A stretch of DNA of 64,000 nt from Roseivirga ehrenbergii (GCF_001593005.1 NZ_LQZQ01000052.1:1-64000), one strand, 5' to 3'; numbered from the stretch's first letter, positions 20,901-27,109 are shown. Made by a program: numbers and translations. The notes: generated by a model not told the origin, from the letters alone.

Positions 20901-23413
20901 GACAAAGAATTACTGATATCCACGCGATTGAATTCGCCCTCTTCAAAATCGAGGTAGTTTACCGCACTGGTACTTACCGTTCTGGTAATTGGGTCGTCTT
21001 CACAAAGCGTTTCATCTGCAATTAGGTCTACTGTTGTCGCATTAGTGTTAGTAGTCAGTGTCCATGAATCTGAGCTTTGAATAAAGCTTCTGGTAGCTAT
21101 AAACTCATAACTTCCTGCGGCTACATCAAATGTATAAACTGGAGCAGTTGAAACTTCGGAACCGTCTTTCTTCCATGAGATATTTTCGTACCAGTCAATG
21201 GCATTAAAGCCCGGAATAGACTGCACATTTTGAAAATCAACCGTGAAGTCATTGACCATTACCCCATCATTGCCTTTGCCTGAGTGGTCTTTTAAAACAT
21301 CCGTTGCATCATCACAGTCCCCAAAAACAGAATAGTACCCTACTAAGTTGTTATACTTAGGGTGACCATTGTTGATCCTGGCTTTCATGGCTTGCCTAAT
21401 ATCAGCTCCTGTCAGCACCTCATCCCATACCGAGATTTCTGCCATCTCGCCATTATAGAGGTCACTAATACTATTGCCATCAAACTCCTGACCCAATGAA
21501 TATTGTGCGGTTACATTAGGGACAGAAGTTCTAGTAGTGAAGCGATCATTTTCAATCCCATCTACGTAAGTCACCGTTTCCCCTGAATTGTGATCGTAGG
21601 TCCAGCCCACATAGTGCCATACATTGCCTCCCATGTTGTAAGATGCAGACTCGTTGGTGCTTCCTCCTCTGTTTACTTCCAGATTGTCTGAACTAGGATC
21701 AATCCAAATGAAAGACAGGTTATCTCCATTTGCCGCATTCACGGCAAAGAGTGCCTGATTAGTAGTAGTATTATTTTCAGCCTTGACCCACATAAAGACA
21801 GAGCGGCTTTTTCCATCTAAATCATCCTGTAATGCATTTAAGTTCACCCAGAAATCCTGTGTCTTATCGAAAGAAAGTACTCCTGTAGCATTGGTATTGG
21901 CCTGGTAAGTAACGGAGCCTGATTGGGCTATGGTGGCGTTTTGGAAAACGTCTACACCTTGTTCGGTACTTTGAAAAGTAACCAGGTAGCTGACTCTTTC
22001 AGTTGGGGTTTCAAAAATATCATATCTACCATCAGTAGTAGCACTTGTGCCATTCGAGAAATCATAAGAATCTCCGCAAACCGCCACTTCCTGTGTGGTG
22101 CAGGTGACCCCGGCTGGGCAATCTGCCAGAACCCTAACCAATCCTACCCTATCCATGCCGTTGGCATCAACACCCGGAGCCCCGATGGCCAGTATCAGCC
22201 CATCACTTGATGCAGATACGGCATGCCCCAGAACGTCTCCATCCATTTGACCAGTGATCTGCAAGTCTTGCATTACCCACTCGCCTCCATTAAAATTGTA
22301 GACCTTGACAGCACCCACTTCATCTGTGGTTTCGTTTTGGTAATTAGACGCTCCAACGAACAAAGTATACCCTGCAGGGGTAAGGTCTATACTGTTTCCA
22401 AAACCTTCTCCACTTGCTCCTTCGAGTCTACTTCCCATCGCTGTCCATTCCGGATTTCCCAGAGCATCAGTTCTAAGTTTATATACATCGACTGCACCGG
22501 TTGAAGACGAAGAGTAACTTGCAATGGCCAGTATTTCGCCATTAAAGGATGTGGCGATGTCAAATCCATGAAGTCCTCCCGAACCATCTAAGAACCCCGT
22601 TCCTGACCAGGTGTCATTATCATTTTTATAGGTATATACAGTATTTGCATTCGAAACAGCATTTGCCCAATTGGAAACGAATAATCGGGAAGCATCCCCC
22701 GAAAGCTTTACCGTCATGCCAAAAGTATCTACATTCAGACCACTCAAGAGTTGACTTCCTACTTGACTCCACCCCGAATTACCCTTTTTATAGGTCTCTA
22801 CATAACCAGCCCGCGCACGGATATTGTCAGGGTCGTCAGTTTCTTCTTTTGGCCTATGAGCACCGACCACCAGATAGGTGGCATCTGCAGAAAAGTCGAT
22901 GCTTATTCCAAAATGATCATAGATGTTATTTCCTCTTAAGATATTTCCTTGTTGAACCCAGTCTCCACCAGTAAAGGCATACACCTTTACCGTACCTTCT
23001 CTTTCCTGATCTGTAGAATCATGGGCATTGCCAATAGCTATGGTCTGACCATCATCAGAGATAGCCAAAGTCACAATTTCACCATCCACATCTTCAGTGT
23101 TAATGGCCGAACCCATCAAAACCCAAGCGCCACTCTGCTGTTGATAAACACTGACAACCCCCACATCGTTGTTTTCATCTTCAATGTATTCGACCGTAAT
23201 ATAAGTAGTGCCATCTCCTGAGAATTTTACAACATCTCCCAGCTCCCCTCTTTCGCCTATCCCTATTACATCCTGACCTATTTGCTCAGTAAACTGTGCA
23301 GTTGCTGTAATAGGAAGAATGGATAAGCTTAAGAATAACAGAAGTCCAAAAAAAGAATAGATGACTCCATTATTCTTTGAACTCTTTGAAGAGGTATTAG
23401 TTGAGCGTCTCAT
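8600..23413 (-). CDS. Giant T9SS-secreted multidomain surface protein (about 4,940 residues)
   Basis: Residues below count from the upstream Met at 23473. A hydrophobic signal peptide ends at ITATAQ (residue 60). Then follow: a seven-repeat FG-GAP-like propeller (61-455); two LamG/concanavalin-like domains (about 538-728 and 844-1038); three Ig-like domains each carrying an inserted propeller (1110-1505, 1620-2012, 2020-2428) with a Big_5 domain at 1508-1618; more Big_5-like domains and three PNDG-type Ig-like repeats (2430-3300); a He_PIG-like domain (about 3122-3208); MBG-type repeats (about 3306-3620); a PKD-like WGDGT segment; sixteen BspA/DUF285 repeats (about 3730-4150); four Calx-beta domains (4195-4654); two cadherin-like domains (4655-4850); and a type B T9SS C-terminal domain (VFSPNGDGVNETW). 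It is probably exposed on the cell surface as an adhesin or motility protein like SprB. I prefer ATG 23413 because a candidate operator lies 10 bp upstream of 23473. The downstream PorP-OmpA gene is in the same operon. Confidence 0.92.
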   Translation of the reverse strand: MRRSTNTSSKSSKNNGVIYSFFGLLLFLSLSILPITATAQFTEQIGQDVIGIGERGELGDVVKFSGDGTTYITVEYIEDENNDVGVVSVYQQQSGAWVLMGSAINTEDVDGEIVTLAISDDGQTIAIGNAHDSTDQEREGTVKVYAFTGGDWVQQGNILRGNNIYDHFGISIDFSADATYLVVGAHRPKEETDDPDNIRARAGYVETYKKGNSGWSQVGSQLLSGLNVDTFGMTVKLSGDASRLFVSNWANAVSNANTVYTYKNDNDTWSGTGFLDGSGGLHGFDIATSFNGEILAIASYSSSSTGAVDVYKLRTDALGNPEWTAMGSRLEGASGEGFGNSIDLTPAGYTLFVGASNYQNETTDEVGAVKVYNFNGGEWVMQDLQITGQMDGDVLGHAVSASSDGLILAIGAPGVDANGMDRVGLVRVLADCPAGVTCTTQEVAVCGDSYDFSNGTSATTDGRYDIFETPTERVSYLVTFQSTEQGVDVFQNATIAQSGSVTYQANTNATGVLSFDKTQDFWVNLNALQDDLDGKSRSVFMWVKAENNTTTNQALFAVNAANGDNLSFIWIDPSSDNLEVNRGGSTNESASYNMGGNVWHYVGWTYDHNSGETVTYVDGIENDRFTTRTSVPNVTAQYSLGQEFDGNSISDLYNGEMAEISVWDEVLTGADIRQAMKARINNGHPKYNNLVGYYSVFGDCDDATDVLKDHSGKGNDGVMVNDFTVDFQNVQSIPGFNAIDWYENISWKKDGSEVSTAPVYTFDVAAGSYEFIATRSFIQSSDSWTLTTNTNATTVDLIADETLCEDDPITRTVSTSAVNYLDFEEGEFNRVDISNSLSKDLEGKSYSAFMWLNKESSIGSGNFDEILVFQDADVSNMSRFYIRSSEQLALWDGVNNSIFTAGTTALANDTWYFVGYTYDQTTGQTKVYVNGIEDGTGVLDLSLSASWFATIGAKLNDNGYEQEMDGKLAEITIWDKVLTQEEIADIMATAPAHNSPNLVAAYGTLPGIADNRLRDLTSNGHDGLISHPETMVITTEEVELTDYNALANSTFSWKKGEAEFGTDATGNITVEEGVTAYSVTYGTPLFQKSDEFSLSYTNLLPMQPVGKTVVASTNVTLEVEEIRGASYQWYKREEGFDDVNITGELLLRDIYRSPDGTIYSATSTAGIYYTTDEGNTWVIRNTAHGLLIDDIKEIKIFDDNIYAVQVNKAVSISKDGGNSFQTLFQVTPNASANLPQTVMKAEDGTIYIGALNGLHVSTDGGANFSKHSDVTGMVEVLYEVEGTLYVGSREGLFISNDNGATFIQKTITDGLAFNSIRDVYKSGNTLYVSTQTADFKDGAISISTDAGESFTKTITEANGFNGHLVNAIYEFAGQLFVGTSRGLFVSSDQGDSFSRFPSSDPFTKAVKSLNEYNGQLEVGTLVGLSIYKSNLRLEDQNGGSTNLIEGATTHQLTISNVTLEQNGNIYFVEVIKDGCKSQSDDVLLTVLDVPGITSVTPADGTTDIAIDTELSIEFSRPVSKGTGELKIINYATDALVQTFTADDLTIDGTTVSIASGVSLEYATQYYITLDADLVKGGNNIGNLAYADKDTWSFHTICEDLVLGQPEAQSAFAGGSITFSVPEVAGASYQWFKKEYKYSTIDAADIGFDHGIAFSGYAEGSNYYMRGHQSKSFYTSDYGETWIDISTNRSGSSIYADGNQVYQGGTDGIALSYDGGKTFKEIKKDENGLEGGNGSLWEVVFGKEDRVYAYYNDGFFVSTDRGESFAKKTITADGIQAVAVTQIREYDGAMYLTAYNGLYISKDGGDTFTRKTTANGLSSDYVSNIIKYNNLLFLVSTSGTGASAVDSIELSYDNGESFTSLSESTLGSTDIRNVSIGPDGKLYIATPEGLKISNSEGSYDLLSTANGLSSNDVKNVQVGSDGTIYAFTSEGLTVIESSIGMEGSSDLTVQNAISGATTASLTISNLTEDLDQTEYFVVVTKGDCVEISDLATLTLSTCPPLITSQPTDQAGLEGTSVTFSIPEIAGADYQWNRIVNEANPEAINTSTGANLPRDFLQSSYAADGNLLVGTSEGLGILRADASEWEIVSTTTSESFPNDDVEDVFYHNGNIYAATNRGGVAILREGTTDWEIVDRYTGNGFPNLGSNNATTFVSVVDGDLYVGTFSYGLMILKEGSSQWEQHNTRSGSATTNFPNNIINDVFVQDEVIYVATHGGLAILRPESSEWEVHNVDSGNNYPNNLTSSVFIDEETIYAGTSGGLAILRADESAWEVHNTSNGNGFPNNNANKGALYVYNGTVYYAGGGAGLGILRPEAMQWEVINSTSENPLPNNTIKKMSFSDGVLYLATGNGIGSIQLSESIENNANADANDQMTGADSNSLTINNITTDTDQSEYFVIVTKGDCEERSETVMLNVTEPLPALDISSTSPSATEDAEIERNNLFIYFDEEIVAGEGTLTVYRASDDSEFGSVTAEDMSIANAVTTPWVRATFANNWEASTEYYVQLSAGFIKNAAGTKLIEAIDDKTTFTFTGESFAENIITRFFPSAGSNTYAADSEEDLVLYTSENVGISRDPIGAFRIYKASNDELVKTIEFGGENDRDLDYGDGEPQIRFEFEEGELEPGTEYYVLLDDGFIVTEERARYHVGISDANSWRFTTLSLPSTPILTNTSPATVATDVSITANITLTYSENVQTYVYGEGGDAANNVVLYDANDNIVETFAANTLSFSGSKVTINPTSDLAYNTAYYVLIDNEAFISNNGVKTEAVTDPTTISFTTAGQPNTAPVATNVTLSGNLEANQQLTGNYDYSDVDTDAESGSTLQWFVADDASGANRTAISGATASTFTLTSSEVGKFITFGVTPNDGSDAGSQAFATYAGPVVAAVVPTIVSTVPADGAIDLAKDANLSFVLSESVTKGTGNITLTPVTGTATVIDVTSAEVTVSGTNVSIDPSTDLLEGQFYTVTFDAAAFVDADGNNSAGLTSQSAWNFTVKEANVAPVAQGVSIKKSLVVDGVLEGSYTYSDANDDPESGTTFQWYRADNSAGANRVAIAGATTKSYTVVNDDNGKYVSFEVTPSDGTLTGTAEESTFFGSIVINDGFTNIAPAFTSDAVTTVMDNETYTYTVTYEDLNNDVPILSIEVGPIWLTANGFVLSGNPSSADVGEHSVQLELADQFDDKTYQEFTITVLASNTAPSVNGVEVSGTTTIDEVLTATYNFIDAESDADNSSFKWYRSDDNSGTGKTEIAGANTINYVLTAADAGKYISFEVTPNDGKVNGTAIESVAVGPITKKRPSLSLSAIAKTYGDADFDLLATTNSSGAITYTLNNDQTGAAINGSTVTLGNVGEITVNVNLAEDAEYAARQVQGTITVGKKAIELTATNLSKEVGDSDPTLQFTVTNGSIVGSDEVVTVSRDAGEAPGTYAINLTYGADATNYEITAVPGVFTISQRSLTITAQAATKTYGDADPAFNYSFTQGALQNGDELSGAITRINGEDVGSYALESSLFNPNYNISFVSADLTIEKADLIATADDQTKYLREANPELTITYSGFVNGDSKANITEPTIATTANESSPVGTYAITLSGGAASNYNLNLVNGTLAVEQKPFITTWEITSRDVNRSRTLFNTLGNHTYLYDIDWGDGTVETNQTGAASHTYVAEGTYTVKVSGQFPQFELSFSRLRSVEQWGDIEWKSMEGAFIAADFDINATDAPNLTQVTSMKRMFERTFVGNPDLTSWDVSTVTDMSEMFKESDFNGNISGWNVSAVTDMSYMFAQAEKFNSSISNWNTSAVQDMSYMFSYAQSFDQPIDAWDVSSVTSMSSMFADASLFNQDLNSWNVSNVTTMEKMFDNAELFNGNITGWDVSSVTDMSNMFDDAKVFNQDIDGWDVSNVTEMNAMFNDADGFNQDLNSWNVSKVETFQAMFQNNDTFNGYISNWDVSNATKLERMFEDAHSFNRDIGNWQPTNAENLTAMFRDARSFNQDIGSWRFPNADRLNQMFYEAAAFNQDISTWETGNIVDMSSMFENAESFNQNIGNWDVSSVTSFGSMFRGTRAFNQDISGWDMSAATGINSMFKNAAVFNQDISGWTFSADLSSMSSVFENATAFNQNLSSWDVTNIDGMYAIFSNTGMSVTSYDATLIGWAAQEVKDDVEFGVEGLQYCAGASARQSLIDNFNWTIENDSQSCTATVTIADVSANEDDGAITVALTSDAFVVGGFTVDVSTADGTAIAGTDYTAVTSQTITFAGTVGETQTFTITPTADSDVEGNETLTISMSNLVTGADNTVTITDEATITILNDDVPVVSFNTTAQSNAESLTNSSIVVNLDQAGLSAATVDYTVTGTATGGGVDYTLANGTVSFAAGDLSKTIDLTIVDDALIEENETVVITLSNASGASLGTNTVYTYTIVNNDAQVTIEDVSQLEDGESFLVTATLEGTIEGGFTVDLLTADGTATVADGDYTAVSGATLTFSGTDGEVQKLDIAPGVDSKLEADETFTVSLSNLAGTTANVVITDQAILTIKNDDAAAVTLAEASGNEGGGAITITATLDNAVQGGFTVEVNTADGTATLADSDYTAVVGKTLTFAGTAGETQTFTVTPINDLVIEANETLTVSMSNMSRSLAVDISDEATVTIVNDDFNNAPTDITLSESSIAENNTLNAAIGTLTTADADAGNTHTYALVSGAGDTDNASFTVAGSTLKANNTSFNFEDKASYSVRIETNDGEGGTFVKAFEITVTNVNEAPFTLSLTNATIEEADDAQEVGLLMSLDPDNGDIFTYSLVAGAGDDDNAQFAISGNTLSTAGAIDFEDGASRSIRVQVADAGGLTFEQTFSITIEDVVAEPVREYTQNQPGADVKNVFSPNGDGVNETWVIEDLLDNPFNQVKIFAQGGKLIYSKVNYSNDWAGTFKENPVPDGTYYYEILIYADAQSTTPARTIKGFLTIIRNR
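11020..12245 (-). repeat. Sixteen BspA/DUF285-type 25-residue repeats (75-bp DNA period)
   Basis: Inside the giant gene, units of the form WDVSxVTxMxxMFxxAxxFNQDI repeat about sixteen times. The central units are closest to consensus; units 10-12 and the last one are degenerate (NWQPTNAENL, SWRFPNADRL). The family forms a leucine-rich-repeat-like solenoid used for binding. It is preceded by a PKD-like segment (DIDWGDGT). Confidence 0.85.
16190..17416 (-). other. Ig-like domain interrupted by a seven-bladed propeller, module 3
   Basis: Protein segment about 2020-2428. The Ig-like part begins SVTFSIPEIAGADYQW and resumes after the insert with NSLTINNITTDTDQSEYFVIV and KGDCEERSETVMLNV. Between them, seven units of about 45 residues follow the pattern IYxxTxGGLAILRxxxxxWEVxN...FPNN. 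They lack Asp boxes and look like a two-component-regulator-type propeller. The first strand (DFLQSSYAADG) may close the seventh blade. Confidence 0.7.
17438..18616 (-). other. Ig-like domain interrupted by a seven-bladed propeller, module 2
   Basis: Protein segment about 1620-2012. It begins SITFSVPEVAGASYQWFK and resumes with ISGATTASLTISNLTEDLDQ and TKGDCVEISDLATLTL. The insert of about 310 residues has seven units, most with Asp boxes (TSDYGETW, SYDGGKTF, STDRGESF, SKDGGDTF, SYDNGESF), as in sortilin/BNR propellers. Confidence 0.7.
18959..20146 (-). other. Ig-like domain interrupted by a seven-bladed propeller, module 1
   Basis: Protein segment about 1110-1505. It begins VTLEVEEIRGASYQWYK and resumes with IEGATTHQLTISNVTLEQNG and KDGCKSQSDDVLLTVL. 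The insert of about 310 residues has seven units with Asp boxes TTDEGNTW, SKDGGNSF, STDGGANF, SNDNGATF, STDAGESF and SSDQGDSF. The seventh blade (VGTLVGLSIYKSN) is without one. Confidence 0.7.
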
Positions 23414-23482
23414 AAAGTTGATGTTTCGGTATTCAATAGTTGGAAGCGAATAAACTCTGAGTTTTTCGCGCATGAAAAATTA

Positions 23483-23512
23483 TGTTCTGAACTATGGCTG
23501 GTTTGTTCTGAA
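23483..23512 (-). promoter_or_regulatory. Candidate LytTR operator, pair 1
   Basis: TGTTCTGAA at 23483-23491 and again at 23504-23512, identical 9-mers in direct orientation with a 12-bp spacer (21-bp period). LytTR regulators of the AgrA/LytR type bind pairs of 9-bp direct repeats spaced 12-13 bp. The pair lies 70 bp before the preferred start of the giant gene. Confidence 0.6.
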
Positions 23513-23657
23513 AGCGCGGATGGTTGATAAACCTCTTCCCATAGAGAGGAAGAAAGTCTTCTAAAGAAATCTATTTGATCAAAATCAGTGTTGACAGTGT
23601 TGAGGTTCCCTAATGGGAATGTGATGTTAATGAAGTGTTAGTTTAGAAACCTGAAAT

Positions 23658-23687
23658 TGTTCTGAATGGGTGTTTTTTTGTTCTAAG
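23658..23687 (-). promoter_or_regulatory. Candidate LytTR operator, pair 2
   Basis: TGTTCTGAA (23658-23666) and TGTTCTAAG (23679-23687), again with a 12-bp spacer. The second box is also half of an inverted repeat TGTTCTA-AG-TAGAACA (23679-23694). Confidence 0.55.
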
Positions 23688-23710
23688 TAGAACATCCCTA
23701 CGGGGTTTCG

Positions 23711-23927
23711 TTCATTGCGAGGAAGGCACGACCGAAGCAATCACCTAATTTGACTCAGTTCACAACAAAGCAGGAGATTGCTTCGTCACAACCTTCTGCT
23801 GCGCGAAGCTGGTTTCTCGCAATGACGGGTTCAGTGAGGTTGTTAGTTCTGTACTACACTGCTCTTAAGAGGCGGATTGCCACGTCACAAGTTTGACATG
23901 TCAAACTTTCTCCTCGCGATGACGGTA
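23711..23927. repeat. Intergenic interspersed palindromic repeats (TCATTGCGAG...GCAATC family)
   Basis: Three related units lie between the giant gene and the response-regulator gene. Unit A (23711-23742) reads TCATTGCGAGG...CGAAGCAATC. Unit B (about 23774-23829) and unit C (about 23871-23927) are inverted relative to A, with GATTGC...CGTCAC inner ends and CTCGC(A/G)ATGACGG outer ends. Unit C contains a perfect 20-bp palindrome, AAGTTTGACATGTCAAACTT (23889-23908). The units could fold in RNA and stop or slow transcription leaving the regulator gene. Such repeats are commonly scattered between genes of Bacteroidota; no coding sequence is seen here. Confidence 0.7.
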
Positions 23928-23933
23928 AAGAGC

Positions 23934-24659
23934 TTACTCCACGCGAATCTTCTTCAGGAGGTCGTCACGATAGTTTTTTCCTATAGGGATTTGTTCACCA
24001 TTCATCAATACATAGGCTGAGTTGATAGCGTCCATATGATCCACATTGATGGTAAAACTGCGATGGGTGCGGTAAAAATTATTGGGCAGTCTTTCTGAGA
24101 GGTCAGTCAAGCTACCACGAATGAGGTGTTTTTGATCTTTAATCGTATAAACCTCCACATAAACATGATCGCTCTTTAGAAAACGGATGTCTTCTAGTTT
24201 AATCTTATGAAAGAGATTTTTCTCCTTGATAAAGATGGCATCTTTGATGAGCAGTTCTTCATCTACTTTAGTCTGACTCTTTTGCTCAGCATATTTATGA
24301 AGGGCTAACTCAATGGAAGTATAAAGGTCGTCTTTCTTGAAAGGCTTAACGAGGTAAGCAGGAGGGGCAACCTTTTTTACTCGTTCAATTGTGCCTGCAT
24401 CGGCATTGGAAGTGAGGAAAATGAATGGAAAATCAAACTGTTCTTTAATGGTCCAGGCCAGATCCACTCCATCCTTCTTCCCTCCTAGTTGAATATCCAG
24501 AATGGCGATATCGGGCTTTTCAGCCTCAATGGTTTCTATTGCTTCCTCGTAGTTGATGGCTGGTTCTAAAACTTCATAACCTAGGTCTTCCAGTATTAGA
24601 CAGATGTTATCTGCTATTACAATTTCGTCTTCAACAACTAAGATTTTAACCTGACTCAT
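23934..24659 (-). CDS. LytTR-family response regulator
   Basis: 241 residues. Receiver domain at 1-122 with acidic pocket Glu10/Asp11, phospho-acceptor Asp55 (AILDIQLGG), Thr83 and Lys105 (YLVKPF). LytTR DNA-binding domain at about 140-241 (IRFLKSDHVYVEV, RGSLTDLSERLPNNFYRTHRSFTIN, IPIGKNYRDDLL). Its start codon overlaps the stop of the upstream kinase gene by one base, so the pair forms a two-component system. The next gene downstream on the same strand is the giant surface protein, with LytTR-type direct repeats before it. Its regulation of that gene is an inference from position and operator geometry. Confidence 0.95.
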   Translation of the reverse strand: MSQVKILVVEDEIVIADNICLILEDLGYEVLEPAINYEEAIETIEAEKPDIAILDIQLGGKKDGVDLAWTIKEQFDFPFIFLTSNADAGTIERVKKVAPPAYLVKPFKKDDLYTSIELALHKYAEQKSQTKVDEELLIKDAIFIKEKNLFHKIKLEDIRFLKSDHVYVEVYTIKDQKHLIRGSLTDLSERLPNNFYRTHRSFTINVDHMDAINSAYVLMNGEQIPIGKNYRDDLLKKIRVE

Positions 24660-26761
24660 TAAACCGATTTTCTCTCTAATGTATCGGTGAAAGTAATGAT
24701 AAATTTACTGCCTTGCTCGTAATAATATTCAGCCGAACCATAAAGCTGTTTGGATAGTCTCCTAACTAATCTTAGTCCCAAACTTTTAGCTTTAGTGAAG
24801 TCGAAATCTTGCGGCAGACCTAGGCCAGAGTCACTCACTGTCAACTGATGTTTCCCATTGCCCAAATCTTCAATCGAAATACTTAACTCCCCATCTCCTT
24901 CATGGAAGGCATATTTGTAGGCATTTGAAATCAGTTCATTCAAGATGAGTCCTAATGGTATAGCAGTATCTATGTCGAAATTAGCTTTCTGAGCAGATTT
25001 AACGGACCCTTTAACTTTTGCAGAGCCAGCATAAATAGATGCTAGTTCTGTCATTAGCTGCTCCGCATATTCAGCAAAATCTATTGTCGCCAAATCCTCG
25101 TTTTGATAAAGCTTTTGGTGTATAAGCGCCATGGCCTTTACTCTATTTTGTCCTTCCATAAACGTAGAAAGGGCCTTTTCATCTTCAATTCCCCTCGACT
25201 GTAAATCGAGCAAACTGGAAACTACTTGCAAGTTGTTTTTTACCCTGTGATGAATCTCTTTTAATAATAGCTCTTTTTGCTCCAACGACTTCTCTACTTG
25301 CGCATTGGCCTTTTTAAGCTTAAGTCCATTACGTTGAATAATAAGCATAATAGCAACTATCAATAACAATACTACCAGAGCACCTGCAATGAGATATCGC
25401 TGTTGCTTCAACTGAGCTGTTTGTCGTTTTTGGGTTTCCTGAAGTAAATTGTTTTGCGCTTCAATTCGCTGTGTTTCAAACTCGGCAGACATACGCGCTA
25501 TGGCATCTGTTTTGGCCTGATCGTTAATATCTTGAGATATCTCTAAGGCCAGTTTACCAAACTCAAAGGCTTTTTTGTAATCCTTCAACTTAGCATAAAG
25601 GTTTGCTTGCCCCAAGGCCAACCGATATCGTACATTACCTGCTTCTGACTGTTTGGCCAACTCCCATCCTTCTATGGCATAAGGCAAAGCCTCATTCCAT
25701 AGTTGACTTTGCTTGGCTGGATTATTGGCAAAAACAGAATCAGCCAAAACCAGCTTTTTCTCCACCAGACTGCCATAAACATCGCCTTTGGACTGAGGGG
25801 CTGTTCCTTCGGGAAGATTGGCCACAGATTTCTCTATGTAATCATGCGACTGCTGATAGTTTCCTCTATAAAATTCAATTGTGGATACATTCCTATAATA
25901 GTCTGCCGTTGGCCAACCAGAAGTATTAATTTCTTTTGAAATCTCCCATCCTTTTGTGAGCGATTCAAAGGCCCTATCCAGACTATCTTGCTTGATCAAT
26001 AACTGACCAATATTGGTATAGGCCAATGCTACTTGCCCCTTGATTCCAATTGCCTCATTAATCAATAAAGCCCTTTGCATGTACTGCTTTGCCAATTCGT
26101 ATCTGTTTTGCTCCTTCAGTACCAAACCGTAATTCATGTAAAAGGCCCTGAGGTTAACAGTATCTGGTGTTGTTTTTACATATCGAATTCCGTCCAATAA
26201 AATTCCAGAAGCTTTTTCCAGCTCTCTTAAATAGTAATAAAGCAAGCCTGTATTATTATAAGAGGCAGCCATTCTAACTTCAGTACCGTCTTCTATATTT
26301 CTGTTTATTACCGCTTCATATTGCTCAATAGCATTATCAAATTGTGATGCCCTATCATAAGCTTTTGCCAGTTCATACTGTGTCAGTGTCAGCTCTTCAT
26401 TCCACCCAAGAGACTCAAAAACGGCCATTGCTTCTAGGTAGTACTCAAAACATTCTTCGTCTCCATTGGCCAAATAGGCTGCTGCTTTTGCCCTTAATAC
26501 AAAGCCTTTGAATTGCGGAAACTCGCTAAAATGCCTTTCAGAAATCTGCAGGGCTTCATCCAAGTAACTTAAACTTGAATCTAAATCATTTCTTTCAAAG
26601 GCCTTGCCTAACTCTAAATAGGTTTGGATTTTTAAGGTATCGTGCATATCAGCACTAATCGTTGCTCTAAGAGAATCCAGGTTCTGAGAAAGGCTAGAGA
26701 AGGGTAGCAATAAAGATAAAAAGCAAAATACCCTTAAATATGTCTTCAAAGAGAAAGGCAT
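24659..26761 (-). CDS. TPR-containing sensor histidine kinase, HisKA_2 type
   Basis: 700 residues. A signal peptide or N-terminal anchor is followed by tetratricopeptide repeats to about residue 440 (for example YNNTGLLYYYLRELEKASGI and AYTNIGQLLIKQDSLDRAFE), which probably lie in the periplasm and sense by protein contact. One membrane helix is near 455-478 (LIAGALVVLLLIVAIMLII), then a coiled coil. The phosphorylated His is in KEIHHRVKNNLQVV near residue 504, typical of HisKA_2 kinases. The ATPase domain has LNELISNAYKYAF and DSGLGLPQDFD. It is translationally coupled to the LytTR regulator gene. The signal is unknown. Confidence 0.95.
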   Translation of the reverse strand: MPFSLKTYLRVFCFLSLLLPFSSLSQNLDSLRATISADMHDTLKIQTYLELGKAFERNDLDSSLSYLDEALQISERHFSEFPQFKGFVLRAKAAAYLANGDEECFEYYLEAMAVFESLGWNEELTLTQYELAKAYDRASQFDNAIEQYEAVINRNIEDGTEVRMAASYNNTGLLYYYLRELEKASGILLDGIRYVKTTPDTVNLRAFYMNYGLVLKEQNRYELAKQYMQRALLINEAIGIKGQVALAYTNIGQLLIKQDSLDRAFESLTKGWEISKEINTSGWPTADYYRNVSTIEFYRGNYQQSHDYIEKSVANLPEGTAPQSKGDVYGSLVEKKLVLADSVFANNPAKQSQLWNEALPYAIEGWELAKQSEAGNVRYRLALGQANLYAKLKDYKKAFEFGKLALEISQDINDQAKTDAIARMSAEFETQRIEAQNNLLQETQKRQTAQLKQQRYLIAGALVVLLLIVAIMLIIQRNGLKLKKANAQVEKSLEQKELLLKEIHHRVKNNLQVVSSLLDLQSRGIEDEKALSTFMEGQNRVKAMALIHQKLYQNEDLATIDFAEYAEQLMTELASIYAGSAKVKGSVKSAQKANFDIDTAIPLGLILNELISNAYKYAFHEGDGELSISIEDLGNGKHQLTVSDSGLGLPQDFDFTKAKSLGLRLVRRLSKQLYGSAEYYYEQGSKFIITFTDTLERKSV

Positions 26762-27109
26762 GGTTAGTAGTCTAGTTTGAATTCCATTTCAAGATACATT
26801 TCATTTTTGTAAATGGAAGAGCTCATTTTTTTTCGTTGCTCAACATCATAAAGGTTAGTCATTTTAAAAACGAATAAGAATTAGCATTTACACATACTTA
26901 TCTAAACTACATTACGAGACCATTATAACCTTTATAATTATTTGATCACTCACTTTGAAAATAGAAACAAGTGCTACTTAGAAATAAATTGGGAGATTGA
27001 GTTCAATCATTATTTGAAAGGAGACATCACGATGAGCCTTTACTGAAATAGTAAGTTTCATTTTTAAACTCGTAATCAAATATTAATTTCAGAACCTAAT
27101 AATAGACAC
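26762..27109. other. 348-bp intergenic region without a recognised gene
   Basis: AT-rich spacer between the divergent kinase and DUF3472 genes. It must hold both promoters, but no exact TAnnTTTG element was found in either direction. TATCTTGA on the kinase side is a near-match. No open frame worth reporting and no strong hairpin was seen. Confidence 0.5.

Noticed and set aside
22549-22974. 141-codon plus-strand open frame inside the giant gene
   Set aside because: It lies antisense to the long minus-strand frame, has a low-complexity composition typical of a shadow, and has no promoter or family resemblance.
27087-27096. Single TTCAGAACC before the DUF3472 gene, similar to the LytTR boxes
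   Set aside because: It is unpaired, with no second box at a 21-bp distance.
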